A stretch of 64,000 bases of DNA from Ruegeria pomeroyi (GCF_021405525.1 NZ_JAGQAG010000001.1:310001-374000); one strand, 5' to 3'; counted from the stretch's first letter, positions 42,675 to 53,500 are shown. Notes: a model not told the origin generated them from the letters alone. Translations and numbers: made by a program.

Positions 42675-43562
42675 ATGAAACACCTGCCGCATCTCACCTT
42701 CCTGCGCTCGTTCGAGGCCGCCGCCCGCCACCTGAGCTTCACCGCTGCCTCCGAGGAACTGAACTGCACCCAATCGGCAGTCAGCAACCATGTCCGCTCA
42801 CTCGAGGAATATATCGGCCGCCCGCTCTTCGTCCGCCTTCCCCGCGCGCTGGCCCTGACCGAGGTGGGAGAGGCCTATCTCCCCTCGGTCCGCCACGCCC
42901 TTCAGGAAATCGACGTCGCGACGGAGGCGCTGCTGTCCCAGAAGCGGCGGCGCGAGGTGGTGATCTCCTGCCCCACCAGCCTGGCCTCGGTCTGGCTCGC
43001 CGGCGTGCTGCGCGACTTTCACCTCACCCATCCCGATATCCTGGTCACCGTGCATGGGACCGTCTGGACCGATGTGGAACAGGACGTGTCCGACATCTCG
43101 ATCACGATGGACCACACCGATGACATCCCCGATGGCGCGGCGCAACTCTGGGACGAACGGCTGGCTCTCGTCTGCGCCCCCGATTTCCGGGTTGAAGGCA
43201 AGCCCCTGACCGACCCGGCGCAGCTGGTGCGCGCCCGCCGGATCCAGGTGCTCGGCCGCCCGATCTACTGGGAGCTGATGGCGCGCCATTTCGGCATCAA
43301 GATCTTCGAGGCCACCGGCGGGCACAAGACCGATGTCTCCTCCCTCGCCGCCCGCCTGGCGGCCGAGGGCCTCGGCTGCGCCGCCCTGCCGCGCGTGCTT
43401 GCCCGCCCCTATCTGGATCAGGGCGAATTGATCGAACCGTTCCAGACCGACATCCGCAACCCTTGGGTCTATTGCGCCCGGTTCAAAAGCCGCACGCCAA
43501 CGCCCTCGGTCCGCCTGTTCAAATCCTGGTTGCTCGACGCGGCCGCCCGGATGGAGGGCTGA
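42675..43562 (+). CDS. LysR-family transcriptional regulator
   Basis: 295 residues. The N-terminal helix-turn-helix is typical of the GcvA-like branch (LTFLRSFEAAARHLSFTAAS, ELNCTQSAVSNHVRSLEEYI). The effector domain covers residues 90-290. It is divergent from the MmgE/PrpD gene across 184 bp, the classic layout in which a LysR protein controls its neighbour. Its 3' end converges on the dimethylglycine-dehydrogenase-like gene. Effector unknown. Confidence 0.93.
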   Translation: MKHLPHLTFLRSFEAAARHLSFTAASEELNCTQSAVSNHVRSLEEYIGRPLFVRLPRALALTEVGEAYLPSVRHALQEIDVATEALLSQKRRREVVISCPTSLASVWLAGVLRDFHLTHPDILVTVHGTVWTDVEQDVSDISITMDHTDDIPDGAAQLWDERLALVCAPDFRVEGKPLTDPAQLVRARRIQVLGRPIYWELMARHFGIKIFEATGGHKTDVSSLAARLAAEGLGCAALPRVLARPYLDQGELIEPFQTDIRNPWVYCARFKSRTPTPSVRLFKSWLLDAAARMEG

Positions 43563-43654
43563 CCGCCGCCTGCGCAAAAACCGATCCAGCTTCTTTCTGG
43601 TCGAAAAAACTCAAATTCCGACCCGGCCACTTGCGCACCGGATCGGCACAAGGC

Positions 43655-46072
43655 TCACCCGCGCAACCGCGCCCCCGCCGGATCGAATGGCGGTTCGGCC
43701 AGCAACACCGCCTTGTGCGGCTTGCCCAACAGGAACACTTCCAGCACGTCGCCCGGTTTCGCCACCGCCGGGTTGGCATAGCCGATGGCCAGCGACTTGC
43801 CCACCGAATAGCCATAGGCGCCCGAGGTCACCCGCCCCACCGGCCTTCCGTCTGGGGTAAAGATCGGCTCACCACCACTGGCGTCCGCCCCATGCGCGGC
43901 CTCGATCTCGAAGACCGACAGCACCTCGCGCTCCGGGTTGTCCTTGATCTTTAGCCAGGCCGCCTTGTTCAGGAACTCCTTGTCCGCCTTGATCAGCCGC
44001 TCCAGTCCCACTTCCTGCGGCCAGTATTCCGGGCTGTATTCCCGGCCCCAGGACCCATAGCCCTTCTCGATGCGCAAGGACCCGAGTGCGCGGCTGCCCA
44101 CCGGCCCGCCGCCGATCTCGCGGGCGGCCGCAATCAGCGCGGTGTAGAGCCGCACCTGATCCCCCTCGGCGCAATGCAGCTCCCAGCCCAGATCGCCGGT
44201 GAAGCTGACCCGGATCGCCAGACAGGTCACACCCGCCACCTCGATCGTGGCCGAGCGCATGAAGGGGAAGCCCTCGTTCGACAGGTCGGCATTGGTCAGC
44301 CGCTGCAACATGTCGCGCGCCTTGGGTCCGGCCACGTTATAGCCCGCGATGCGGTTGGTCGCGACCTCGCATGTGGTGCCCTCGGGCAAGTCCACCATGT
44401 TGAAGAACCGCTGGTGATAGCGTTCGGCCATCCCCGAGCCCACCATCATATAGGCATCCTCGCCCGTCATGGTGATGGTGAAATCGCCCGCGATCCCGCC
44501 CCGCACGCCGATCAGCGGCGTCAGGCAGGATCTGCCCACGACAGTGGGCACCCGGTTCGCCACCAGCCGGTCCAGCCAGTCGCGGGCACCCGGCCCCTTG
44601 ATCTCGTAATTGGCAAAGTTCGAGATGTCGATCACGCCCACCTGTTCGCGCAGCATGCGAACCTCGCGGCCCACCGGCTCCCACCAGTTCTGGCGGGTAA
44701 AGCCCACGGTCTCGGTCACACCGGGGCGGTCGGCGAACCACAGCGGATGCTCCCAGCCGCAGTTCATGCCGAACACCGCGCCCATCTCCTTTTGCATCTC
44801 GTATGCCGGGCGCACCCGCGCCGGGCGCCCGGCGCTGCGCTCTTCGTTGGGGAAATGGATGGCAAAGCGATGGGTATACTGGTCCTGCACCCGCGCCTTG
44901 GTAAACTTCTTGTCGGCCCAGTCGCCGAACCGCGCCAGATCCCAGGCGAACATGTCGTATTGCGGCTCGCCCTCGATCATCCATTGCGCCGCCAACAGGC
45001 CCAGACCCCCCGATTGCGAAAAGCCCGGAATGATGCCGCCGCAGACGAAATAGTTGCGCAATTCCGGCACCGGTCCCCACAGCGCGCTCGAATCCGGCGA
45101 CCAGATCATCGGCCCGTTGATCACCCGCTTGACCCCCGCCGTTGCCGCCACCGGAACCCGCTCGGTGGCGCGGATGACGTTTTCCATGATCCGGTCCAGA
45201 TCGTCGGGGAACAGGTCATGGGCAAAATCCAGCGGCGTGCCGTTTTCGGCCCAGAACTTCATGTCCTTTTCATAGGCGCCGATCAGCAGCCCGTTGCCTT
45301 CTTGCCGGAAGTAGTATTCGCCGTCCCGATCCGCGATCGAGGGCAGGCGGCGGCCCAGCGCCGCCACCTCCGGGATCGCCTCGGTCACGAAATACTGATG
45401 TTCGGTCGGTTGCAGCGGCAGGGTGATCCCCGCCAGCGCCGCCACCTCGCGCCCCCACAGGCCCGCCGCGTTGACCACCCATTGGGTGTGAATGTCACCC
45501 TTCTCGGTGCGCACGATCCAGCTGCCATCGGGCTGGGGCTCGGTGCCGATCACCGGGCAGAATCGCTCGATGGTGGCGCCCATGGCGCGGGCTCCGGCGG
45601 CATAGGCATAGGTCACGCCCGACGGGTCCACGTTGCCGCCATCGGGCTCGTACATGATGCAGCGGATATCGTCGAACTGCGCCAGCGGGTGCAGTTCCTT
45701 GGCCCGGTCCTTGTCGATCTCGTAAAAGTTCAGCCCGTAATACCGCGCCTTGGCCTCTTGCAGCCGAAGCTGGTGTTCGCGCGCCTCGGTCTGCGCCAGA
45801 TAGAGCGAGCCCGCCTGGAACACGCCGCAGCCCTGCCCGGTCTCCTTCTCCAGCTCCTTGTACAGGTTCATCGTGTAATGCTGGATACGGGTAATGTTGT
45901 TGTTGTCATGCAGCCCGTGGATATTCGCGGCCGCATGCCAGGTCGATCCGCTGGTCAGCTCGTCCCGCTCCAGCAAGACGACATCGCGCCATCCCAGCTT
46001 GGCCAGGTGATAAAGGATCGAGCAACCGACAAGGCCGCCGCCGATCACGACGGCCTGAGCATGGGTTTTCAT
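43655..46072 (-). CDS. Dimethylglycine/sarcosine dehydrogenase-like flavoprotein with GcvT domain
   Basis: 805 residues. The N-terminal DAO-type FAD domain starts AVVIGGGLVGCSILYHLAKLG and has the SGSTWHAA motif whose His carries covalent FAD in dimethylglycine and sarcosine dehydrogenases. A central FAO_M-like segment (GCGVFQAGSLYLAQTEAREH, GGIIPGFSQSGGLGLLAAQW) is followed by a folate-binding GcvT domain from about residue 420 (FSQSG, then GVIDISNFANYEIKGPGARD and FTGDLGWELH). Such enzymes oxidise an N-methyl group and pass the one-carbon unit to tetrahydrofolate. Close paralogues act on other N-methyl amino acids, so the substrate is only likely. It stands alone, 200 bp from the tRNA. Confidence 0.88.
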   Translation of the reverse strand: MKTHAQAVVIGGGLVGCSILYHLAKLGWRDVVLLERDELTSGSTWHAAANIHGLHDNNNITRIQHYTMNLYKELEKETGQGCGVFQAGSLYLAQTEAREHQLRLQEAKARYYGLNFYEIDKDRAKELHPLAQFDDIRCIMYEPDGGNVDPSGVTYAYAAGARAMGATIERFCPVIGTEPQPDGSWIVRTEKGDIHTQWVVNAAGLWGREVAALAGITLPLQPTEHQYFVTEAIPEVAALGRRLPSIADRDGEYYFRQEGNGLLIGAYEKDMKFWAENGTPLDFAHDLFPDDLDRIMENVIRATERVPVAATAGVKRVINGPMIWSPDSSALWGPVPELRNYFVCGGIIPGFSQSGGLGLLAAQWMIEGEPQYDMFAWDLARFGDWADKKFTKARVQDQYTHRFAIHFPNEERSAGRPARVRPAYEMQKEMGAVFGMNCGWEHPLWFADRPGVTETVGFTRQNWWEPVGREVRMLREQVGVIDISNFANYEIKGPGARDWLDRLVANRVPTVVGRSCLTPLIGVRGGIAGDFTITMTGEDAYMMVGSGMAERYHQRFFNMVDLPEGTTCEVATNRIAGYNVAGPKARDMLQRLTNADLSNEGFPFMRSATIEVAGVTCLAIRVSFTGDLGWELHCAEGDQVRLYTALIAAAREIGGGPVGSRALGSLRIEKGYGSWGREYSPEYWPQEVGLERLIKADKEFLNKAAWLKIKDNPEREVLSVFEIEAAHGADASGGEPIFTPDGRPVGRVTSGAYGYSVGKSLAIGYANPAVAKPGDVLEVFLLGKPHKAVLLAEPPFDPAGARLRG

Positions 46073-46272
46073 GGGGCGGATCTCCGTTCTGCCAGTTCAG
46101 AAACCCTAGCCAAAGGCGACGCGCACCACCCGCCAAATTTTTGATGTGCAGGGGCCGGTTTTCGTTTTGCTTGCTCAGACAGCGGTCGCCCAAAACACCG
46201 GGCGCAGCTTTGGTCCAGGGCGATAGGCCCTTTGCAGGACGTTGAACCAAAACGATTTTTTAAGGGAAGATA

Positions 46273-46359
<87 letters not shown>

Positions 46360-46376
46360 AGGTGTCGTGAGGGGGC

Positions 46377-46404
46377 GTTTAAGCCTAGCCGCGAGGAGCG
46401 TCAA
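46377..46404 (-). promoter_or_regulatory. Possible sigma-70 promoter for tRNA-Leu
   Basis: On the - strand TTGACG (46404-46399) and TTAAAC (46382-46377) are separated by 16 bases, the latter ending 17 bases before the tRNA 5' end. The -35 is a 5/6 match; the -10 is weak. Confidence 0.4.
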
Positions 46405-46562
46405 CCGGATTTTTTCGGTTTTGCAAAAGTTTTTTGAACCGCCCCCTGCAGCCCCATGCCGAAACCGGGGTGGACTCGGGTTGCGCGGCACTATTGCGCC
46501 TTGTTTGGCGCGCCTTGGGACGGTAGATCGGAGCAACAGCCAAGTCAGCAGGAGCCACTCTG

Positions 46563-47546
46563 ATGTCCAAACTGGTCACGATTTACGGCGGATCGGGATT
46601 CGTGGGCCGCTATATCGCGCGGCGCATGGCAAAGGAGGGCTGGCGCGTGCGCGTGGCGGTGCGGCGCCCGAACGAGGCGATGCATGTCAAACCCTATGGC
46701 GCAGTGGGCCAGGTGGAACCGGTCTTGTGCAACCTGCGCGACGACAATTCGGTCGCGCAGGCAATGCGCGGCGCCGATGCGGTGGTTAACTGTGTCGGTG
46801 TCCTGAACGAACTTGGCCGCAACAGCTTTGACGCGGTGCAGGCCGAAGGCGCCGAGCGCATCGCGCGGATCGCTGCCGAACAGGGCATCACCCGCATGGT
46901 GCATGTTTCGGCCATTGGCGCGGATGCGGACAGCGACAGCGACTATTCCCGTACCAAGGCGCTGGGCGAGACGGGCGTGTTGCGCCATATGCCCGATGCC
47001 ATGATCCTGCGGCCTTCGGTGATCTTCGGATCCGAAGATCAGTTCTTCAACCGCTTTGCCGGCATGACCCGGTTCGGGTCGTTCCTGCCCGTGGTCGGGG
47101 CTGATACACGGTTCCAGCCGGTCTATGTGGACGATGTGGCGCGTGCCGCGGTCAAGGGCGTGCTGGGCCAGGCGCCCGGCGGTGTCTACGAGCTTGGCGG
47201 GCCGGATGTCGAAACCTTCCGCGCGTTGATGCAGCGGATGCTGGGTGTCATCCATCGCAAGCGGATCATTCTGGGCTTGCCCTTCTTTGCCGCACGGATC
47301 ATGGCCGGGATTCTGGATGTGGCCAAGTTCGTCAGCTTCCAGCTGTTCCCGAACGGTGTCCTGACCCGCGACCAGCTGAAGAACCTGCGCCGCGACAATG
47401 TGGTGAGCGAAGGTGCCAAGGGCTTTGCCGACTTGGGTATCATGCCCGAGCCGATGGATACGATCCTGCCGACCTATCTGTGGAAATTCCGCCCCAATGG
47501 CCAGTATGACGAGATTCAGGCCTCGGCCCGGAACCTGCGTGCCTGA
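46563..47546 (+). CDS. NDUFA9-like NAD(P)-binding protein (complex I NDUFA9 subunit family / atypical SDR)
   Basis: 327 residues. A Rossmann fold begins TIYGGSGFVGRYIARRMAKEG with the GGXGFXG nucleotide motif; VRVAVRRPNEA suggests NADP preference. NCVGVLNELGRNSFDAVQAEG, MVHVSAIGADADSDSDYSRT and MILRPSVIFGSEDQFFNRFA follow the NDUFA9/extended-SDR pattern, while the usual catalytic YXXXK is replaced by YSRTK. In alphaproteobacteria such proteins are linked to complex I, as assembly or accessory subunits (family knowledge). Its TGA is immediately followed by the stop of the converging uppP gene. Confidence 0.9.
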   Translation: MSKLVTIYGGSGFVGRYIARRMAKEGWRVRVAVRRPNEAMHVKPYGAVGQVEPVLCNLRDDNSVAQAMRGADAVVNCVGVLNELGRNSFDAVQAEGAERIARIAAEQGITRMVHVSAIGADADSDSDYSRTKALGETGVLRHMPDAMILRPSVIFGSEDQFFNRFAGMTRFGSFLPVVGADTRFQPVYVDDVARAAVKGVLGQAPGGVYELGGPDVETFRALMQRMLGVIHRKRIILGLPFFAARIMAGILDVAKFVSFQLFPNGVLTRDQLKNLRRDNVVSEGAKGFADLGIMPEPMDTILPTYLWKFRPNGQYDEIQASARNLRA

Positions 47547-48350
47547 TCAGGTATAGGCGATCGCCAGCAACACCAGCCCCAGCGCCACGCGGTAGATAAC
47601 ATAGGGTGTAAAGCTTACGGTGCGCAGCAGGCGCATCATCAGGCTGAGCGCCAACAGGGCCGAGACAAACGCGAACACGGCGGCGATGGCGCCGTCGCGC
47701 GCCGTCTGGGCATCGGCGGTGACCGCCACTTCGGCCCCCAAGAGCACACCCGAGGCGATGATCGTCGGGATCGACATCAGCATCGAGATTCGGGCGGCGT
47801 CGCCGCGCGCATAGCCCAGCCGCCGGGCGCCGGTGATGGTAATGCCCGAGCGTGAAGTGCCGGGGATCAGCGCCAGAACCTGCCACAGACCCATGACCAG
47901 CGCGTCGCGGATACCCCAGTCGGCCGTGTGTTTGAGTTGCGGCCCGGTGCGATCCGCCCACCACAGCACGAGCCCGAAGCCCAGCATGGTCCAGCCGATC
48001 ACGGCGACCGAGCGCAAGGCATCGCTGAGCCCGGTGAAGTGCAGCAGCGCGCCCGCGATCACGGTGGGAATCGTCGCCACGATCAGCCCCATGGCCAGCC
48101 GGGCGCCCGGTGTGTCGGTCTTGCCCGTCAGGGCGCGGGGCAGGCCCGAGAGGCCGTCGCGGACATCGGCCCAGAAATAAAGGACCACGGCACAGAGCGT
48201 GCCGACGTGAACCGCAACGTCGATGGTCTGTCCCTGGTCCTGCATGCCCGAGAGTTGCGGCAGCAGAATCAGGTGACCTGAGGAAGAGACCGGCAGGAAC
48301 TCGGTTATGCCCTGGATGAGAGCGACCAGAATCAAGTGAAACAGGGACAT
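47547..48350 (-). CDS. uppP: Undecaprenyl-diphosphatase UppP (BacA)
   Basis: 267 residues from ATG 48350 (MSLFHLILVALIQGITEFLP), the usual UppP start. Eight membrane helices are expected. The two signature motifs are present: ITEFLPVSSSGHLIL at the N-terminus and the PGTSRSGITITGARRLG loop with the catalytic Arg/Ser region. It recycles the lipid carrier for peptidoglycan synthesis. It converges on the NDUFA9-like gene with no spacer (TGATCA). Confidence 0.96.
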   Translation of the reverse strand: MSLFHLILVALIQGITEFLPVSSSGHLILLPQLSGMQDQGQTIDVAVHVGTLCAVVLYFWADVRDGLSGLPRALTGKTDTPGARLAMGLIVATIPTVIAGALLHFTGLSDALRSVAVIGWTMLGFGLVLWWADRTGPQLKHTADWGIRDALVMGLWQVLALIPGTSRSGITITGARRLGYARGDAARISMLMSIPTIIASGVLLGAEVAVTADAQTARDGAIAAVFAFVSALLALSLMMRLLRTVSFTPYVIYRVALGLVLLAIAYT

Positions 48351-48581
48351 GGGTGTTCGGTGATTTCCGTGAGATCCGGTTGGCCAGAATGGGTATAACT
48401 GTGGTCTTGGAAAAGGAAAGTTTCTATTTAGGTCCGGGTCGATACCTAAAAATCCTCTTTTCCGACTGTAGCGGCGCCATCGAAAGCAAAAAAAATAAAA
48501 ATAGGTCAGCAAAAGTGACTTTTATTTCGATCCACGCTAGGATACGAAAACGCCGAATAGCGAAAACGTGGAGTCCGACCC
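48351..48581. promoter_or_regulatory. Promoter-bearing spacer between uppP and gltD
   Basis: 231 bases, clearly AT-richer than the flanks. A sigma-70-like site for gltD is visible: GTGACT (48515-48520), 17-base spacer, TAGGAT (48538-48543), about 38 bases before the GTG start. An A-rich tract at 48488-48502 precedes it. Control of the uppP side was not resolved. Confidence 0.5.
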
Positions 48582-50015
48582 GTGGCCAAGCAACCGATGC
48601 TCAAATTTGTGCAGATCGAACGTGACATGCCGGAAAAGCGTGCAGCCACTGTACGCAAGGAGGATTTTCACGAGATCTATGCCGAGTATGCCGCCGCCAA
48701 GGCCGCCGAACAGGCCAGCCGGTGCAGCCAGTGCGGCGTGCCCTATTGCCAATCGCATTGCCCGTTGCACAACAACATCCCCGACTGGTTGCGTCTGACG
48801 GCGATGGGGCGTCTGGAAGAGGCGTACCAGACCAGCCAGGCCACCAATACCTTTCCCGAGATCTGTGGCCGCATCTGCCCACAGGACCGCCTGTGCGAAG
48901 GCAATTGCGTGATCGAGCAGTCGGGTCACGGCACCGTGACCATCGGCGCGGTCGAGAAATACATCACCGACACCGCCTGGGACATGGGTTGGGTCAAGCC
49001 CGCCTCGCCGGTGGCCGAGCGCAGCGAAAGCGTGGGCATCATCGGGGCGGGCCCCGGTGGGCTGGCCGCCGCTGACATGCTGCGTCAGGCCGGTGTGCAG
49101 GTGACGGTTTATGACCGGTACGACCGGGCCGGGGGCCTGCTGATGTACGGCATCCCGGGCTTCAAACTGGAAAAGGACATCGTCGAGCGCCGCAACCGGT
49201 TGCTGGCCGATGGCGGGGTTCGGTTCGAACTGAACTGCGATGTGGACGCCGCCAAGTTCGCCGAGATCCGCGCCGCCCATGATGCGGTGATCATCGCAAC
49301 CGGCGTCTACAAGTCGCGTGACCTGTCGCATCCGGGCAGCGGTCTGGGCGGGATCGAAAAGGCGATCGACTATCTGGCGGCCTCGAACCGCAAGAGCTTT
49401 GGGGACGAAGTTGCCGATTTCGACAATGGCCGGTTGAATGCCGATGGCAAGCGCGTGGTGGTGATCGGCGGTGGCGATACCGCGATGGACTGTGTCCGCA
49501 CCGCGATCCGTCAGGGGGCTGTCAGCGTCAAATGCCTCTATCGCCGGGACCGGGCCAACATGCCGGGCAGCCAGCGCGAGACCCAGAACGCCGAAGAGGA
49601 AGGCGTGGTCTTTGAATGGCTGTCGGCGCCCAAGGGGTTCACGGGTGATGACAAGGTCACCGGCGTCATGGTGCAGAAGATGCGCCTGGGCCAGCCCGAC
49701 GCCAGCGGCCGCCAGTCGCCCGAGGTGATCGAGGGCGCCGATTATGTCGAAGAGGCCGATCTGGTGATCAAGGCGCTGGGATTCGAGCCCGAGGACCTGC
49801 CCACCCTGTTCGGTCAGCCCGACCTGCCGGTCACCCGTTGGGGCACGGTCAAGGCCGCGTTCCGCACCGGTGCGACCGAAATGGAGGGCGTCTATGCGGT
49901 GGGCGACATCGTGCGCGGTGCCAGCCTTGTGGTCTGGGCGATCCGCGACGGACGCGACTGTGCCGCGGCGATCCTGGAGGGCTTTGGCGCCAAGACCGCC
50001 ATGGCGGCTGAGTAA
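48582..50015 (+). CDS. gltD: Glutamate synthase (NADPH) small subunit GltD
   Basis: 477 residues from GTG 48582 (MAKQPMLKFVQIERDMP). The N-terminal Cys motifs CSQCGVPYCQSHCPLHNNIP and CGRICPQDRLCEGNC bind 4Fe-4S clusters. FAD- and NADPH-binding GXGXXG folds are at VGIIGAGPGGLAAADML and VVVIGGGDTAMDCVRTAI. It transfers electrons from NADPH to GltB for conversion of glutamine plus 2-oxoglutarate to two glutamates. Operon order gltD-GFA-gltB is the reverse of the enteric gltBD. Confidence 0.97.
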   Translation: MAKQPMLKFVQIERDMPEKRAATVRKEDFHEIYAEYAAAKAAEQASRCSQCGVPYCQSHCPLHNNIPDWLRLTAMGRLEEAYQTSQATNTFPEICGRICPQDRLCEGNCVIEQSGHGTVTIGAVEKYITDTAWDMGWVKPASPVAERSESVGIIGAGPGGLAAADMLRQAGVQVTVYDRYDRAGGLLMYGIPGFKLEKDIVERRNRLLADGGVRFELNCDVDAAKFAEIRAAHDAVIIATGVYKSRDLSHPGSGLGGIEKAIDYLAASNRKSFGDEVADFDNGRLNADGKRVVVIGGGDTAMDCVRTAIRQGAVSVKCLYRRDRANMPGSQRETQNAEEEGVVFEWLSAPKGFTGDDKVTGVMVQKMRLGQPDASGRQSPEVIEGADYVEEADLVIKALGFEPEDLPTLFGQPDLPVTRWGTVKAAFRTGATEMEGVYAVGDIVRGASLVVWAIRDGRDCAAAILEGFGAKTAMAAE

Positions 50016-50069
50016 GCCGCCGCGGCAGCAAACGAAGCGACCCATTCACGACACCTGGCGAGGCCCGCG

Positions 50070-50507
50070 ATGACGGAACTTCACGGAGAATGCATGTGCG
50101 GCGCGGTGACCATCACCGCCACCCCCGCGCGCGACGCGCTGGGCGCCTGTCATTGCGACATGTGCCGCCGTTGGACCAGCAGCGCCTATGTCAGCTTTCC
50201 GGTCGAACCGGGTTATGCGGCGCTGGGTCCGGTCAAGGTCTACGGCTCGTCCGACTGGGCCGAGCGCGCGTTCTGCGGCAGATGCGGATCGGCGCTGTGG
50301 TACCGGATCACGCTGGCCGGAGAGATGCACGGCCAGACGCAGATGGCGGCCGGCCTGTTCGACAATGCGGGCGGCAACGCCCTGAAACTGGAACTTTATA
50401 TCGACAAGAAGCCCGAGGGCTATGCGTTCGCGGGCGAGCGCCGGCAGATGACCCAAGCCGAGGTCGAAGCCATGTATGCCCTTCCTGATCAAGGAGACAG
50501 CCAATGA
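50070..50507 (+). CDS. GFA-family (glutathione-dependent formaldehyde-activating enzyme-like) zinc protein
   Basis: 145 residues. The Mss4-like/GFA zinc ligands are in CMCGAVTI, CHCDMCRRW and FCGRCGSALWY. The family includes Gfa, which speeds S-hydroxymethylglutathione formation, but most members have no proven activity. It lies between gltD and gltB, 54 nt after gltD, and overlaps the gltB start by ATGA, so it is made together with glutamate synthase. Why is unknown; this placement is common in Rhodobacteraceae by my recollection. Confidence 0.85.
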   Translation: MTELHGECMCGAVTITATPARDALGACHCDMCRRWTSSAYVSFPVEPGYAALGPVKVYGSSDWAERAFCGRCGSALWYRITLAGEMHGQTQMAAGLFDNAGGNALKLELYIDKKPEGYAFAGERRQMTQAEVEAMYALPDQGDSQ

Positions 50508-53500
50508 CCAAATATGACGCAGATTGGGTGCGGGCCGAAGAAGCCAAGCGCAAGTGGATGGCCGAAAACGGTCTCTATTCTGAAGAAGAGGAGCATTCCT
50601 CCTGCGGGGTGGGTCTGGTCGTTTCGGTGAACGGCAAGCGCAGCCGCAAGGTGGTCGAGGCCGGGATCGACGCGCTCAAGGCGGTCTGGCACCGTGGCGC
50701 GGTTGACGCCGATGGCAAGACCGGCGACGGCGCCGGCATCCATGTGCAGATCCCGGTTCCGTTCTTTTACGACCAGATCCGGCGCACCGGCCACGAGCCG
50801 CGCATGAACGAGCTGGTGGCCGTGGGCCAGGTGTTTCTGCCGCGTACCGATTTCGGCGCGCAGGAACGCTGCCGGACCATCGTCGAGACCGAAATCCTGC
50901 GGATGGGCTATTTCATCTATGGCTGGCGCCATGTGCCCGTAGATGTGACCTGCCTGGGCGAAAAGGCCAACGCAACCCGGCCCGAGATCGAGCAGATCCT
51001 GATCTCGAACTCCAAGGGCGTGGACGAGGAGACCTTTGAACGCGAGCTTTACGTCATCCGTCGCCGCATCGAGAAGGCGGCGCAGGCTGCGGGTATTGCC
51101 GGGCTCTATCTGGCGTCGCTCAGCTGCCGGTCGATCATCTACAAGGGCATGATGCTGGCCGAGCAGGTGGCGGTGTTCTATCCCGACCTGATGGACGAGC
51201 GGTTCGAATCCGCCTTTGCCATCTATCACCAGCGCTACTCCACCAACACCTTCCCGCAGTGGTGGCTGGCTCAGCCGTTCCGCATGCTGGCCCATAACGG
51301 CGAGATCAACACGCTCAAGGGCAACCTGAACTGGATGAAGAGCCACGAAATCCGCATGGCCTCGTCCTATTTCGGGGAAAAGGCCGAGGATATCAAACCC
51401 ATCGTTCCGGGTGGGTCGTCGGATTCGGCGGCGCTGGACGCGGTGTTCGAGGTGCTGGTGCGCGCCGGGCGCAACGCGCCCATGGCGAAAACCATGCTGG
51501 TGCCCGAAAGCTGGTCGAAACAGGCTGTCGAACTGCCGCAGGCCTGGGTCGACATGTATTCCTATTGCAACTCGGTGATCGAACCTTGGGACGGCCCTGC
51601 CGCGCTGGCGATGACCGATGGCCGCTGGGTCTGTGGCGGTCTCGACCGCAACGGGCTGCGCCCGATGCGCTATGTTGTGACCGGTGATGGCCTGCTGATC
51701 GCAGGGTCCGAGGCGGGCATGGTGCCCACCGACGAGGCAACCGTGGTCGAAAAGGGCGCGCTGGGTCCGGGCCAGATGATCGCCGTCGACATGGCCAAGG
51801 GCAGGCTCTACCACGACCGCGAACTCAAGGACAAACTGGCGGGCTCGCGCCCGTTTGGTGATTGGGTCGGCAAGATCAACAATCTCGAAGACCAGCTTGG
51901 CGATGTCGAGGAAACCCCGCTGTTCACCGGCGCCGAACTGCGCAAACGGCAGATCGCGGCCGGTTACACCATCGAGGAACTGGAGCAGATCCTTGCGCCC
52001 ATGGCCGAGGATGGCAAGGAGGCGCTGGCCTCGATGGGCGATGACACGCCCGCCGCGGTGCTGTCCAAGCAATACCGTCCGCTCAGCCATTTCTTCCGTC
52101 AGAACTTCAGCCAAGTCACGAACCCGCCCATCGACAGCCTGCGCGAATACCGGGTGATGAGCCTGAAGACGCGGTTCGGCAACCTCAAGAACGTGCTGGA
52201 CGAGGATAGCAGCCAGACCGAGATCATCGTGGCCGAGAGCCCCTTTGTCGGCAACGCCCAGTGGGAGACGCTGAAAAAGAACTTCAATGCGCCGCTGGTC
52301 GAGATCGACTGTAGCTTTGCCCAAGGCTCGGGCGGGCTGGGCGATGCGCTGGCGCGCATCCGTTCCGAGGCTGAAGAGGCCGTCAGTTCCGGCGCCGGGC
52401 ACCTGCTGCTGACCGACCAGTATTCCGGACCGGGCAAGGTGGCGATGCCGATGATCCTGGCCACCAGCGCGGTACACAGCCACCTGACGCGCAAGGGTCT
52501 CAGGACCTTCTGCTCGCTCAACGTCCGGTCTGCGGAATGTATCGACCCGCATTATTTCGCGGTGCTGATCGGCTGCGGTGCAACCGTGGTCAACGCCTAT
52601 CTGGCCGAGGATTCGATTGCCGACCGCATCAATCGCGGTTTGCTGGATGGCAGTCTGACCGAAAACATGGCCCGCTATCGCGAGGCCATCGACCAGGGTC
52701 TGCTCAAGATCATGGCCAAGATGGGGATCTCGGTCGTGTCGTCCTATCGCGGTGGTCTGAACTTCGAGGCCGTGGGCCTAAGCCGTGCCATGGTGGCCGA
52801 GTATTTCCCCGGCATGACCAGTCGTATTTCGGGCATCGGCATCAAGGGCATCCAGACCAAGGCCGAAGAGATCCATGCCAAGGGTTGGGACAGCGGTCTG
52901 GACGTGCTGCCCATCGGCGGGTTCTACAAGGCGCGCAAGTCGGGCGAGACCCATGCTTGGGAAGCGACCTCGATGCACATGATGCAGATGGCCTGCAACC
53001 GCGCCTCTTACGAGCTGTGGAAGCAGTATTCGGCCAAGATGCAGAGCAATCCGCCGATCCACCTGCGCGACCTGCTGGACATCAAGCCGCTGGGCAAGCC
53101 GGTGCCGATCGAAGAGGTCGAAAGCATCACCTCGATCCGCAAGCGGTTCGTGACGCCGGGCATGTCGCTGGGCGCGCTCAGCCCCGAGGCGCACAAGACG
53201 CTGAACGTGGCGATGAACCGGATCGGTGCCAAATCGGACAGCGGCGAGGGTGGCGAGGATCCGGCGCATTTCGTGCCCGAGTCCAACGGTGACAATCCGT
53301 CCGCCAAGATTAAGCAGGTTGCATCGGGCCGCTTTGGTGTGACCGCCGAGTACCTGAACCATTGCGAGGAGCTGGAGATCAAGGTGGCGCAGGGGGCCAA
53401 GCCCGGCGAGGGTGGTCAGTTGCCCGGCATGAAGGTCACTGACCTGATCGCGCGCCTGCGCCACTCGACCAAGGGCGTGACCCTGATTTCGCCGCCGCCG

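Noticed and set aside
44174..46144. 656-codon + strand frame opposite the dimethylglycine-dehydrogenase-like gene
   Set aside because: Antisense shadow with no recognisable domain.
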